Positions 14,501 through 26,224 of a DNA stretch of 64,000 nucleotides are shown one piece after another. Location: positions 23,293,345 to 23,357,344 of the forward strand of contig OX467089.1 of assembly GCA_950106755.1 (NCBI GenBank). The letters are read 5' to 3'. Each line of letters begins with the position of its first letter. The stretch's first letter is position 1. The notes below the pieces were generated by a model, which searched no databases, was not told the DNA's origin, and saw only the letters and a list, made by a program, of their open reading frames with translations. The DNA comes from Climacium dendroides. Its lineage: Eukaryota; Streptophyta; Bryopsida; Hypnales; Climaciaceae. The position numbers were made by a program, and so were the translations under genes.

Positions 14501-14671
14501 AATTTAATTAAGAATGATACCTTTGTTAGATTTGATGACAGGTGCATTAGACCCATAAATTGCATTATGCACAAATTTATGTGTATAAAAAACCCTAAAC
14601 AAGGTAGGAATCAGAATATAGCATATGAAGTGCAAGATTGTAGGAGACGGGATAGATTGATAACCATGTAA
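11522..14671 (+). pseudogene. Tnp2-type (CACTA/EnSpm) transposase, degenerate
   Basis: One reading frame runs from ATG 11522 to 14671, interrupted by TAG 11639, TAG 11678, TGA 12830, TGA 13238, TAA 13877 and two compensating frameshifts between about 13950 and 14250. Segments in order: an N-terminal CECQKC zinc-like motif; a Cys cluster CVNCIERCTHCGQTRF; the Tnp2-like core HWDGFNVSGKKKRGCW...; GDHLAQCKISNFKSSGKSTCRRC; DLSQDLVFDVMHIAGLN (the D-x-MH element); a DUF4218-like stretch FGHSDVYWCFPFERE; and a C-terminal part with YKGRIIEIFSHE that resembles a BAH-like domain. It lies inside the inverted repeats at 4087/22037, the expected place. All five stops can be explained by C-to-T change. Superfamily is confident; the KDZ class, which also has Cys clusters, is the alternative. 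Confidence 0.85.
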
Positions 14672-16139
14672 GGCACTGCAAGAGTGTCTTGGAAATTATT
14701 CTTTTTTTATGAATTCGAAGTAATAGAACTTTTGATCGTAAGTCACGAACTTGTTCACAAATGCCTGGTAAATTATTGAATTTGTTACATGTTGATTGAA
14801 TTTTGCAAATGAATGTTTAAAGTAACATTTAAAAAGCACAATTTGTGTTGTTAGTGAAGTTTAATGCAATTCCTTTATCTTAGAAGCTTAGACTTTGAAA
14901 GCCATTTTCAAATTGTGATTCTTAATTGCTAAAAAGTAGAAAACATACTTCTAAATATAGAAGGATTAGTCTGTTATTCTCAAATAGAAGAATATATTCT
15001 CTCCATTTTATATCAAATTGTTTCAATTCTAACCAATTCAAGTAAAATTATTTCAATTAAGTCAAATCAAGTGGCTTTTGAAGTGCCTAGTGATCCACAA
15101 CTCCACATTAAATTTTTTTCCCAAATAAGTATTCTACTATGCCTTAATGAAGTCTTGACTTGAGCTTTCAACAGAATTCCTTCAATTTGCATAACTATCA
15201 ATGTATTCAACGTAATCGACGCCTCCCACATAGGTTCAGAAGCCCTCTAGTACTCCATTTGGAAAAAGGGACTCATGTTGTCATCTTCCATCTCACATAA
15301 TTGATAAACTTAAGTGGTTATCGAGGGTAATTGCGTTTGGCAACTAGTGTCACTAGCCACTACATTGCACTTAATTGGAACAAATTAGGTTTGACATTTG
15401 GTCCAGAAAATGTCCACAACGATAGTCATTTAAACGGTAAATGTAGCCGCTGTGCAAGTTCAATCCAAAAAACATTTCAATTTCTCGATATGTTTGATAA
15501 AAGTTTTGAAGTACATCTTAAAAGTAAATGTAAATTGTTTACTATTTCAAGATAGCAGAAAAAAATCATTTTTCTTTTCGAAGCCAATTTTTGAACAAAT
15601 AAAAGGTAGTACAAATAATATACTTGTAGGCCATATAATTTGTTTCAATGTAGTGTACCATCTAAGCTAATATACCATCAGTATCATATGGTATTGTCTC
15701 AATCAAAATAAATGTAAAAATATTTTAAAATGTTTAATTCATTAAATATTAGGATGTCAACAACATCCATTCCACATGATCAAACATCATGGATTAAAGT
15801 GTTTGCACTTCTCTTTGCAAAAACTTTGCAATATTACTAGAGCAGCTACTAAAGGACATATAATGTAAGATATCTTGACATAACAAATAGAGAAATAAGT
15901 GGACTAAACAAAATAGAGAACCTAATTTAACTTCGGAAGGACTAGAGTCCTTTTTTTGGCAACATAGCAGATTTGGAAAACTCACTATGCATGGATTTTA
16001 TTTTTTGCTTTGAAATTTTCACACAACATGTGTCCAAGGAATAGCTTGAAGATCTAAAAAATTTCATAACTTTTGATTGCACGATTAAAAACTTCTTGTA
16101 GAAATCTTGTCATATTTTATTTGAGTTGGAAATTGTGGC
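14672..16139. other. CACTA interior, AT-rich, no gene
   Basis: Nothing beyond short random frames. A 14-bp word TTTGAAGTGCCTAG near 15076 repeats bases 4097-4110 of the left terminus, possibly a remnant of a related terminus. Confidence 0.4.
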
Positions 16140-16440
16140 ACTAAGGTAAGTGGCTCTAATCTGGACCCGCTTCTGAAACCGATTTGGTACATTTTACTTC
16201 TAAAATGTATCAATTGCGTACATTTCAGAAGGGGGTCGGTTTTAGAAACCACTGTTTTTCAGCTTCAAAAATTTGTAACTAATTCCACAAAGGTCCAAAA
16301 AATATGAAACAACTTGGATTAGATGCCAATTCCATCTTTCTTCCTATCAAAATTCACTGAAAATTGTTTTGAGTTGTTTAGCTTTCCCAAAAATGCAATC
16401 AGCTCTTAAAGGGTCGGATTAAGAGCCACCTACCTTAGTC
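16140..16440. mobile_element. MITE-like element with 28-bp imperfect inverted ends
   Basis: CTAAGGTAAGTGGCTCT... at 16141 is mirrored by ...AGAGCCACCTACCTTAG ending at 16439, extending about 28 bp with a few mismatches (both continue to GACCC). A second inverted pair is nested inside (GACCCGCTTCTGAAA at about 16164 against TTTCAGAAGGGGGTC at about 16223). No target duplication is evident, so the superfamily is open. Confidence 0.6.
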
Positions 16441-16749
16441 TATTGTGTTCATTATTAATGAATGCTCGAAACTGTACGTTGAAATTATATTTTATTCAAA
16501 TCAGCTTGTTATCATGTGGTTTACAATAGTATAACGAAGTGCCCCCCTTGTGGCTTAACCTTTCCAAGTGTGGATGTTAAAAGAAATCCTCAACTTTGGG
16601 CCATTCTAGGGTATATCATTGACATCATTATATCAATTTGGAATCTTTGATTGCAAGCATTTTTTTCAAAATTTGAAAAAAACATCAAGTGTGAAAAAGA
16701 TAATTCAAAGGGTTTGCACATAGGATTGAGTGAGTGGTCTATCCCCCTA

Positions 16750-18485
16750 GCCTTGTACAGTCAGGTCCAGTTCATTTATTAAATGTATATTTTTTCCGTT
16801 CACGCTTCCTTGCATAGCTCAGGAGAGTTTTGGAATTTCTCATCTTGCATTATTTACACTTAATTCTCTCACTATCCCACTAAAACCTACCAAACTTGAG
16901 CCTAAAAAAAGCAAAATTCCAGTTTTGGTGAATTTTTGAATTTAATTTTTGTGGTTTTACATAATATTTTATAGAATACCATTCGTGACAAATTTTTTAA
17001 ATTCAATTGCATGGATATGTGATTAACATCCAAACGCACATCTTTTATATTTAAAAACACCCCATTAGGTAACAAAAATATGAGCTACCAGTGTCTCAAT
17101 TAAGGCGTCACATGACGGAACTTTGTGAAATAGGTATCCCTATATTTTGAATTAGATTCTAGCAAAGAAATTGTACCACCATGAGCAAATGTACCAAATT
17201 AGTTACCACATGAGTGAGAAATAGAAAAAAATAGATATAATAAAGAAAAATCTATGTTAACAACATTTGGACATTGTCATCCTAACACTTAGAACTCTAT
17301 AGAAGGAATTGTCATATTTTTTTGATTGAATATGACTACAAAAAGTCATGCATAGGAATGTTCTCTACATATGCCAATAATCAAACTTTCGAAAATCACC
17401 ACCCATTGCTTGCAATAAAATATCTTGTAAAACTACGAAAACTATCTTTAAAAAATTCACCACAAATGGAGATTTGATTCTTTGAAGTTATAATTTCATA
17501 GGCTTCAGTGCAATTGCTTAAGGATGCAATGATGACTATCTCTTCCAAAATCTATCAATTGTATTCTACATTGTAAAACAAAATTTGAATGCCTCAAAAA
17601 CGCAATCCGTAAATGAACTGGATCTGACTATGTAGTGAGGTACCAGACACTTAAGAATTGCCTATTCCTGTTGTGTATATTTTCTTGCAGAGTGTACAGA
17701 AGAATTGGAATTTTTCATTGTGAATAATGAACACTCAATTCTCAGAGAATTCCACTGAACCCTATTGAATTTCAAATTCCACAAAAGAAAACTCTATTTG
17801 CGGTGAATTTTCAAAGACAATGTCAATGATTTTACAAAATATTTTATTGCAAGCAAATGGTGGTAAATTTTTTAATTTTGATTGCATAGATATATAGAGA
17901 TCTTTCATATGCACATATTTCATATTAAAAAACACCCCATTAAGTAACAGAATATAAGTTCCCAGTAAGGGCTAAATATGAAGTGTCCCATGACCGAACT
18001 TTGTGAAATAGGTATATCTATATTTTTAACTTAATGTTGTGTTTGTCACTCATGTGGTAACTGGTTTGGTACATTTGAACACGATGATATAATTTTATTT
18101 CCTAAATTTAATTATAATATAGAGATATCTATTTTTACAACATCTAGACATTGTCACCTCAACACTTAAAACTCTTTAGAAGACAAATTCTTGTAAAGGA
18201 ATTTGCCCATGGAAAGATGTGTGTGTGCATGTTCCCAACATACATCCACAATTGAACCTAAAAAAATTTCCACCAATTTTTTTCGCAAAAATATTTGGTA
18301 AAATCATGAAAATTGACTGTGGAAATTCACCAAAAATGGAGTTTTGGTTTTGTGAATCTAAAATTTGGTAGGCTTGAGTGGAATTGTGTAAAGATGCAAT
18401 GATAATTACATATACCAAAGTATACCAATTATACCCTACATTGTACAAGAAAATTTGAATGCCTCAAAGAAGCCAATTCTAAGAT
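16750..18485 (+). repeat. Diverged direct duplication, two units of about 860 bp
   Basis: Unit 1 (about 16750-17600) and unit 2 (about 17640-18485) share blocks in the same order: a CACTTAATTCTC block, AACACCCCATTAAGTAACA-like, CATGACGGAACTTTGTGAAATAGGTAT-like, ACAACATTTGGACATTGTCA-like, and CTACATTGTA...GAATGCCTCAAA. Unit 1 is bounded by an inverted pair, AGTCAGGTCCAGTTCATTTA at about 16759 and TAAATGAACTGGATCTGACT at about 17613, suggesting that the unit was itself an element with about 20-bp inverted ends. Confidence 0.6.
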
Positions 18486-18489
18486 TATT

Positions 18490-20495
18490 GTACTAGACTG
18501 TACAATACTAGGAAAATCTCTAGCGTCCACACTATTGTCGTCTAAAAGAAAATGTAGAACTGTATATGTATTTAACGTTTTTTGTATTACATACTGAATT
18601 TGGATCTTAAAAGAACGAAACTCCAACTTTTGGTGAATTGTTTCATTAAATTTTGCCAATTTCATACAATAATTGATTAAAAAATATTGATAATGAAGTT
18701 TTTTAAAGTTCCCATTGGCAATATGTGGGAAATATGCATGTACACATGTATCCTTCAAGAATCATGTCCGAAAAGTTTTAGAACTCGTTCATGAAGATTT
18801 TAGTTTGAAAACACTTTTCAAAGTGTAGTTGTCAAATAACCAAATATTATGAAGTTGATTTATTTGAACGTTCTTAACCCCTAAACACTCCGACGTGCAT
18901 TTTCTGGACAATGAACAGATTCAGTACCTTGGTTCTATCTCATTATTGTTTGGATGAAAATCATTCTAATTTTTGGTGATACTTTATCAAATTGTCGTCC
19001 TATCCAACGATTGGATTTAGGATTTAGAACACAGATGTTTTTTAAATTACAAATGTGGAAGTATGTGAAGTGGTCTACTTGCATTAACTCTAGTTCAAAA
19101 CTAGATGTGCAAAAATGAGGTCAAAGATGTGAAGGTCACAAAATTTTTAAAAAACCACCATATCAAGAGAGCCACATTTCGAATCCATTCCAACAAATGT
19201 TATTCAGAAATGATAGTGTTTTACTTGTAATTGAATTTGGATAAAAACTCTGAAATTTTTGTTTCAAAAATTATAAAATAATATTGGTGAAAGCATTAGT
19301 GGATCTTACCGTATGGATAGAACTTTAAAATCAAAATGTACAACTTCCATTTGTATACCAATTCCAAAATATTTTTTCAAATCCTAATTTATAATGGTTT
19401 TCCCCAAATCATCAATTCTGGAGATGAATTTAGACATTTAGGAGGTTAAGGAGCACCACTACTAGTGAATTTTTGGGTTCAAGGTTATCGTTTTTTAGAT
19501 ACTCAATGGTGGCAAAAGATCATAATGTGTGGACTTCTTTTTTACCTCACTCAAATTCATTTCCTTGAATTAGGTAGTGTTGTGGAGATTTTGGAAAAAA
19601 AAATAATAGGAAGTGTTGATTGACTCCTTTAGTCATTTCACTTTCTTTTCTTTTGTTCATAATGGCATGGATGCAAGAGGAACTACTATGATTGATTTTT
19701 TGTTTCCAAATACCTATTGGAAGCTAAAGTTGATAAATTAGTGATGTGGCCGAAGACAACAAGAAGATCCTTTTAGGATAGAAGAAGACTATAGTTTTAT
19801 TTGGTTTTTGGGCAATTCAAAAAATTCTTAAAATACTTTTAAAAAAAAATACCTTTTAGAATTTAGCATCATAGACTTGTATATAATTATATGCAAAACT
19901 TTAAATCAATTCATTTTGAGTAGTGAGGCAAAAGTTATGAGGACATGTAGATTGGAGCAATAATGGATCTCATACTCTAAAATAAATGTCAAAATGCTTT
20001 CTTGAATTCCAATTACAGTATTTTTGAAAGAAATAAAATGTTAGGGTGTACATTGTTTACCACAAGATTAAAGCCATTGGAATTGGCATTATTCAAATTC
20101 GTCATTGAATTCTTAACAATTTGGTACTTTGAGTCATTATGTATTCACATGTTCTCAAACCATCACACTAGAACATCATATAATTATATGTGTCCTAAAC
20201 TTTTGTTTCAGCAAATTTGGTACAGATAATAGAAATAGTAGTTTAGAGTGTTTTCGGTGAAAGCACAGTTCTAAATATGTAGGAATTAATCTATGGATCA
20301 CATCAACAATGTATTATAGCCATTTTATGTTCTTACCATATATGTTATGTTAGTTATCACCATAATGATGATGTTTATTTGAATTCAAGGTCAACAAATG
20401 AAGAGGTCCTTACCTAATATACTTGTACCTACAATGCATTGCATTTTCAAAATTGCTAAACTTTAATATTTCATGACAATACAAACTTAGAGCCT
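18490..20495. other. CACTA interior, AT-rich, no gene
   Basis: No frame with recognisable content on either strand. Homopolymer A/T runs are frequent. Confidence 0.45.
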
Positions 20496-21416
20496 TTAAC
20501 CCCTAAAGGACCAAGAGTCCCTCGAGGGGACTTTTAAGATTTTGGGTAGGTTCCCATGACCTCCTTCTTTGCTGATTTTTTAAAAAACTTTCTGATAAGA
20601 TAGAAAAACTTATCAGCTTCGTAGGAATCCAATTTTTATTTCAATCAGTACCCCAAAGCAAAAATTATGCTATCTTAAACATAATTTTCAAGTCGGTGGC
20701 AAAAAAAAAATCCACAAAAACTTGAAATTGAATTTGAATTTTTTTGCCCTTAAAGGTTCAAGCTTTATCTACATTTGAAGCTTTGATTCATTCCATTTGG
20801 ATTAATGATGTAATAGCTATGAACAATCTTGTATTTCAGGCAATGTAAGACCCTTCTTGCAAAAGTTACTTATAGGAATCAATTTTGAATGCAATTTTCA
20901 CAATTTAAAAAAAAAAATTGTTGGACAAGGTTAATTTTTCTTGATAGAACAAGTTCACCATTGAGGTTATTGTGTTCCAATCCCATTTTAGATGATTTAA
21001 GTTTTCTTTCAATTTTTGAATTACTCTTATTTAATAATTTAAAAAAAATGATAATCATGTGGGAGGGTTTTGAAATTTTTTTCTGGGACTTTCAAATCAA
21101 TTCTTCAACATAAGAAAATTCGAATTAAAATTATTTAGTGCAAAAATTTTCTACAAATGGTAGTCAAAGTCAACTAAAATTGCATGTCTTTATTCAAAAA
21201 AACTTTTTCTTTCAACTTTAAATGCTAATATCTTCCAATCCATATGGTCAAACTTCATGAAATTTTTACCACATGATCTCAAACAAGTACAGTACAAGAT
21301 CCTATAGTTAGATTCTAAAAAAGTTCACTTTTTGGGTTGTTTTAGGTGAATGCAGCAAAACTGGCAGTTGTGAGTAGTTTTTGACAGAAAAATGGCCTTG
21401 GTCCTCTACGGGTTAA
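20496..21416. mobile_element. piggyBac-like non-autonomous element in a TTAA site
   Basis: TTAA at 20496-20499 is followed by CCCCTAAAGGACCAAG. The mirror image CTTGGTCCTCTACGGG is followed by TTAA at 21413-21416. The 16-bp ends match at 14 positions and the body is 913 bp (20500-21412). TTAA target duplication with ends beginning CCC is the hallmark of the piggyBac superfamily. No transposase frame is present, so it would depend on a source elsewhere. It lies inside the CACTA element and is therefore younger than that insertion, or was carried with it. Confidence 0.72.
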
Positions 21417-21809
21417 CCATGGATTGTTGATTTCCTAATTTTGAATTGGCGTAGAAATTTTTGTCTCAACTATGATATTTTACAATACAATATTTTTGTG
21501 TCATGAATTTTTTTGGGGGGGGGTATTGAATATTTGATGTGAATTTTCTTAATTTTCCTTTTGAAGATATTCACAATAAATTTATGATTTTACTCCCCCA
21601 ATCACAAAATCATATGATTTGTAGTATACATCTGACTTCATCTTTGAAAAATAATCAAAATTTTTTTCATTCACATGTACCTATAAAAATACAAGAAATA
21701 GAGTGATGGATAGTGCCGTCCTTGGGGACCTTTGATTGCAACTATGAATTCAAAATTTACGAATTTTATCATGTCTAGAAAATAAAAAAATTTCAGCATT
21801 TTCCCAAGT

Positions 21810-22021
21810 GGCTGAGAAGGAGGTCGTTCAGTTCACACCGGCCCTCACGGCTTCCCAAGTCCAGAGGATCCAATGAGGCCTGCACCTGGAGAAACGTGTC
21901 ATGGCGGTCCACCTAGGCAGCTCTTTGATTTGGCGTACTTTCTCAGAAGGTCATCCAGGCCCGGCCAGGGCTAGATTTTTGAGTCTGGCCCCCAGTCTGG
22001 TCTAGCCCAGGGGTCAGACGA
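21810..22021 (+). repeat. Right subterminal GC-rich region of the CACTA element
   Basis: A sharp rise in GC just inside the right terminus, with GGCCAGGGCTAGA, GTCTAGCCCAGGGG and GCCCGGCC words echoing the left subterminal block. Probably part of the transposase/accessory binding region; inferred. Confidence 0.5.
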
Positions 22022-22037
22022 TTCAAAGTTCCCAGTG
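22022..22037 (-). repeat. Right terminal inverted repeat of the CACTA element
   Basis: TTCAAAGTTCCCAGTG, the exact reverse complement of 4087-4102, followed by the TTG target duplication at 22038-22040. Confidence 0.9.
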
Positions 22038-22040
22038 TTG

Positions 22041-23000
22041 TTACTGCACAAACAATGCAGGTGGAATTACTCCGTGCAGACAATCAATTCGACTTAGCAC
22101 CACTCACTCGACACTATTGGATTATTGTAGTCGATTTGACAAACACACCGTGAAATCCTAGAGCACCCATCGTCGTCACTTGCAAACTATGACAACTAGA
22201 TACTAGTCAAATAAATCACAACACATTCAGGCTCTACACATGGCCAAATTAACAAGTAACAATTTAAACTGTAACATATGATCAATTACACAATAACTGC
22301 ACACTATAAATACAAACTATAGCACTTAGTCAGATAGCCAGAAATTCCACACATAAACAAAGCCGTCTCTCACAGCCAAATAGACAATAGCTTCCTACTA
22401 CAAATTTATATAAACAATATCAAGTAGACAATTTGCAATAGCTAAAATTATATTAAAGAGCGAGAGCGCAAAGTTTTCACAGTGAGTCATACACTTGTAT
22501 GGACTAAAGAAAAAGAAAATAGACCTTTGAACTTATAGTCCCAAAACCGTGAAGATAACTCTTCACTTAAAAGTTGCATCTAGTCAATTTGACTCTTTTC
22601 ATATCTTGTTAATTTGCCTCTTCCATATATAAGAAAACTCACTGATTCAACTCTAAAAGTATATCTACATTCCTTTTAAGCCTGTTAATGGAAACATGAC
22701 AAATTTTACATCTCTATTTACACTTCTACAGCCAAATTGACAAAACAAAACAAAAATTGGCATTAGCAATACTGCAAACTTTTTCCAATCAATCAGAGTA
22801 CAATTTTTTAGTTTGATATGTTTCTTTTTATTTTGATGATGCAATAAATATGAAAACAATTGAATCGCTTTTTTAGAATCTACAGAGCCATAATACAAGG
22901 CTTTCTCTATAGAGTTGTGCAAACCTTGTAGCGCACCATGTGGAGAATTCCATTACTTGCCATCATTTGTTTTGTTCATAGAAGCTTGGCCGCCTACAAC
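22041..23000. other. Flank to the right of the CACTA element, no gene
   Basis: AT-rich sequence with CAATTCGACT/TCGATTTGAC words like those left of the element. No supported frame. Confidence 0.45.
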
Positions 23001-23032
23001 GTTTGAAATTTGCAGTGCCAATCGTACCTTTT

Positions 23033-23599
23033 CTACATTGTGGATTGCTTCACTTGTGCTTTTGATTGTTTTGTGGCACCTATAGTAAGAGGAAAGTCAA
23101 AGTCCAAATCAGAGTTAGACCCCTCCAAGTCATCCGCAATCTCCACCAAGTCTTTGTTGTTGATAGGGTCGAAATTTGAAGACACGACAATCAGTGGAGA
23201 TTTGCAACTTAAGATTCTCATACCATTTGAACTTGATGATGAACTCTACTTGTAGGACCTCATCTAGCCATTAGATTTTGTATTGGAGTATTGTTCAGTG
23301 GAATTTGGCTCCGCTCCAAGTACATCCGGAAGAGAGCTGGCAAATACAAAAACAAGCAGCTATCCCTCTCTTGCACCTCTGATAGATTCAAATTAAGACT
23401 TCATTGTCTTCTTTGCCAATTTGTTCTTGTAGAAGTTAAGGATTTTTGCCTTTTGCTTCATGTCCTTCTTTGTGAGTTTCAGTGCTTAGAAGGTAGCTTG
23501 CTCCACCTTCTTCTTCTTCACGTCCCTAGCAAAATTGGTAGCCCGCACAGCCTTTCTGACCACATCATTCCTAAAACCTTCATTAGTAGACCCCATCAT
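23033..23599 (-). pseudogene. Degenerate minus-strand coding relic, unknown family
   Basis: From ATG 23599 the minus strand reads MMGSTNEGFRNDVVRKAVRA followed by a lysine-rich helical stretch (FARDVKKKKVEQATF, then LTKKDMKQKAKILNFYKNKL), broken by two TAA stops. A later open piece ends NKDLVEIADDLEGSNSDLDF. It is more GC-rich and more protein-like than the flanks. I cannot assign a family; a transposon origin is likely from the context. Confidence 0.35.
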
Positions 23600-24260
23600 G
23601 AAAAGACAACAATAACAAACAAAAATTGAACCTCCAACCAAAAGCTAGAAAACATTGTAACATAGCAAACAAATTTTAATCACAATCAAAGACGGCAAGG
23701 CACAAAATTGCAATTGCACTCTTTATGGATAGTTGTTGCTAGACACATGAAGGCCACAAGTTCACAACATACAATGAAGAAGGAATTTACATTCATATAA
23801 GTTGGTCGATTTCTCTACTGGATTTCCCAACAAGTCCAATCGAGCTAATAGGAGCCAATTTTGACGTAACCATTGCTTTTTTTGGACCATTATTGATTAT
23901 GTAGGTCAATTTTTGTTAGATTTCTCCCAAACAAATATGACTCATGCTTCCTAAATGTTATAGTGTCATTTTCTATTATTACATAGTCTATAATGTCATC
24001 ATTACATATTAATTAAGGACAAAAAACTTCATGCAACTAGTGCTTAACATACTTATTGGACTATAAAATGGATGAAAGTGGTTCCAAATCAGATGTAGAA
24101 TAGACATTTTTCATTAGATCCATGGAGAATGAATTCTACTCGTGGGACTAAGGATGAGTATACAGGGATTGCATTTGCAGAATGAACAATGATATTTATC
24201 ATCCGGTTAGGGCAATGATCAACGGTCGTGGTTGTGTTGCACTCATTGGAGCATTTAAAC

Positions 24261-26216
24261 CAGGGTTGTCTTAGACAAACGTCCATCTAAAAATCGTGTC
24301 CAAAAACTGGACGTTCAAACGTGTGGATGTCATGTTTTAGAGGATACTCTAGACGTGGATCAACGGTGTTTGATCGGCGTCTGGTGGTTGGAAGGTCAGG
24401 CGGACAACGTGGACAATATAGACAGACGGTGTCTGGTTGGCATCCAGTGGTTGGGAGGTCAAACAGATGGCGTGGATGGGCGGACGGCCCCTTTCAAGCC
24501 GCAAAAAACTTCTTTTGGCATTTTCAACTTCATTTCTTGGATTTGAGAGGCGTAAAATATACCATTGGAAAGGTTTTGAGAATACCTTTCCAATGGTATA
24601 TTACATGCCCCCAAACACCAAGAATTCAATTTACAAATGACAAACAAAATTTTGTACTATTGAATGGGCAGACAGGCAAGCGGATGGGCTGACCGCCTAT
24701 GCCAAAAAAAAATTCAATTATTATGTGACAATTTTACAAATGTTAAACATGCGATTATAACCTAAAATGTTTTTTATGTTTGTTAAAAATGCATTGATAG
24801 TTTGAATTACTGAGGTATACTTAATATAAACAATTGTATTGTTTTGTTATTTTATCATAGGAATATATAGGATGCTATTCAAAACATTTTTATTTTTTCA
24901 TTTTTATTTAATTTAATTACTATGTAGGATTGCACAAGTTTCAATATGTATTGTTGTCATCACACACATATGTGATATTTAAATAAAATTTTATGCAATG
25001 TTACCATATAATACAAGTTTTTTGAACTAAGGCAAATATGTTTGCTTTGTTATTGATTAAGTGCAGGGTATTACCTCAAGAAATGGTTTTTTAACGGTTT
25101 AACTCCTAAATGCTCGAGGCACCAATCCCAAAATTTTGAAGTTAAATAAAACTTAATCAATTTTTTTTATATAGTGTATTTTTTGAACCCCTAAATGCTA
25201 TTCAAAATGTTATTATTTTTTCTCATATTTTTATACAAAATCATTTGTACATGCATTAGTTCTTGTTGTTATTACATTAAAGGTCTAGAAATTCTTGGCA
25301 TACATTTTAATTTTGTTTATGCAAAAATTTTGTTCTTTATACTTGATATTAACTATTGAAAATTGGGTAAGCTTTGTAAAGTTTAGAAAGTTTACCTCCT
25401 AAATGCTGAAGGCATATTTTGAGCTTCTTGAAATATCTTCTAAATTGAATAGAATGCCAATTTCTGTTAAATTGGTTCATTTTTTTTGGAATTGTAACCG
25501 TACAAATTCGAACTACAAATTTTTTGGGGAAGGCAAGCTACCGGCCTATTCGCCTGCTTGTTTGCCAATTCAATAGCACAAAACTTTGTTTGTCATTTGC
25601 GACTTAAGTTTTTGGTGTTTTAGGGCATGTAATATACCATTGGAGACCTTTCCAACAATATATTACACGTCCCAAAAATCCAAGAAATGAAGTTGCAAAT
25701 GCCAAAAGAAGTTTTCTATGGCTTGAAAGGGACCGTCCATCCACCTGCCATCCGCCTGTCCGCTTACTTGTTTGCCCATTCAATAGTACAAAACTTTGTT
25801 TGTCATTTGCGACTTGAATTTTTGGTGTTTTGGGGCGTGTAATATACCATTGGAAAGGTATTCTCAAGACTTTTTCAACAATATATTACACACCTCCCAA
25901 ATTAAAGAAATGAAGTTGCAAATGCCAAAAGAAGATTTCTGGAGCTTGAAAGGGGCCATTCACTTAGTTGTTGTCCCCTTGTCCACCAAAGTGGTCGGCC
26001 CGTCTGCCTCCACGTTCCACCCCGTCCGCCCATCCATTCGCCTACCCTATTCGCCATGTCCGCTCACTCATCCACGCCGTTCATCCACTCATCCGCCTGC
26101 TCGTTTGTCTACTAGATGGGATAAAGTTCAAATTTTCTATGTCCTTGGATGTTCATGAACTTGCAGATACTAATGTTGGACGTTTGTTCAGACATCCCAA
26201 CGTCCGTGCTACCCTG
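24261..26216. mobile_element. Non-autonomous hAT-like element, 1,956 bp, with foldback interior
   Basis: The left end CAGGGTTGTC...ACAAACGTCCA at 24261 is mirrored by the right end TGGACGTTTGT...GCTACCCTG ending at 26216. The flanks are ATTTAAAC (24253-24260) and ATTTAGAC (26217-26224), an 8-bp target duplication with one mismatch; 8 bp and CAGGG ends are typical of hAT. Internally, 24480-24700 is inverted relative to two tandem segments at about 25570-25760 and 25785-25975 (AATATACCATTGGA..., GACAAACAAAGTTTTGT words). GGCGGAC/GTCCGCC motifs cluster near both ends. No transposase frame is present. Confidence 0.75.
24556..24602. repeat. Perfect 19-bp-arm hairpin inside the hAT-like element
   Basis: AATATACCATTGGAAAGGT (24556-24574), a 9-base spacer, then its exact reverse complement (24584-24602). 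Collapsed relatives of the same hairpin occur at about 25633 and 25842. Confidence 0.85.
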
Positions 26217-26224
26217 ATTTAGAC

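Larger units (their letters stand above)
4087..22037 (+). mobile_element. Large CACTA/EnSpm-type DNA transposon, 17,951 bp, with nested insertions
   Basis: The element starts CACTGGGAACTTTGAA at 4087 and ends with the exact reverse complement at 22022-22037. It is flanked by the same three bases, TTG, at 4084-4086 and 22038-22040, which is the 3-bp target duplication expected of the CACTA superfamily. The termini read CACTG...CAGTG rather than the commoner CACTA...TAGTG. Inside are a Tnp2-type transposase relic on the plus strand (11522-14671), a divergent minus-strand zinc-ribbon gene (8015-9017), GC-rich subterminal regions with CTAGCCCC/GGGGCTAG words, and secondary insertions (a MITE-like repeat at 16140-16440 and a piggyBac-like element at 20496-21416). 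The transposase has several stops and frameshifts, so the copy is not autonomous. The inverted repeat plus TSD plus matching transposase class makes the call strong. Confidence 0.88.

Noticed and set aside
15076..15089. Second CACTA terminus at the 14-bp repeat of the left end
   Set aside because: The CACTG start itself is missing and there is no partner end or target duplication.
24556..24602. microRNA precursor at the perfect hairpin
   Set aside because: Arms are perfectly paired with a tiny loop and lie inside a foldback transposon, which fits a transposon repeat better than a miRNA gene.
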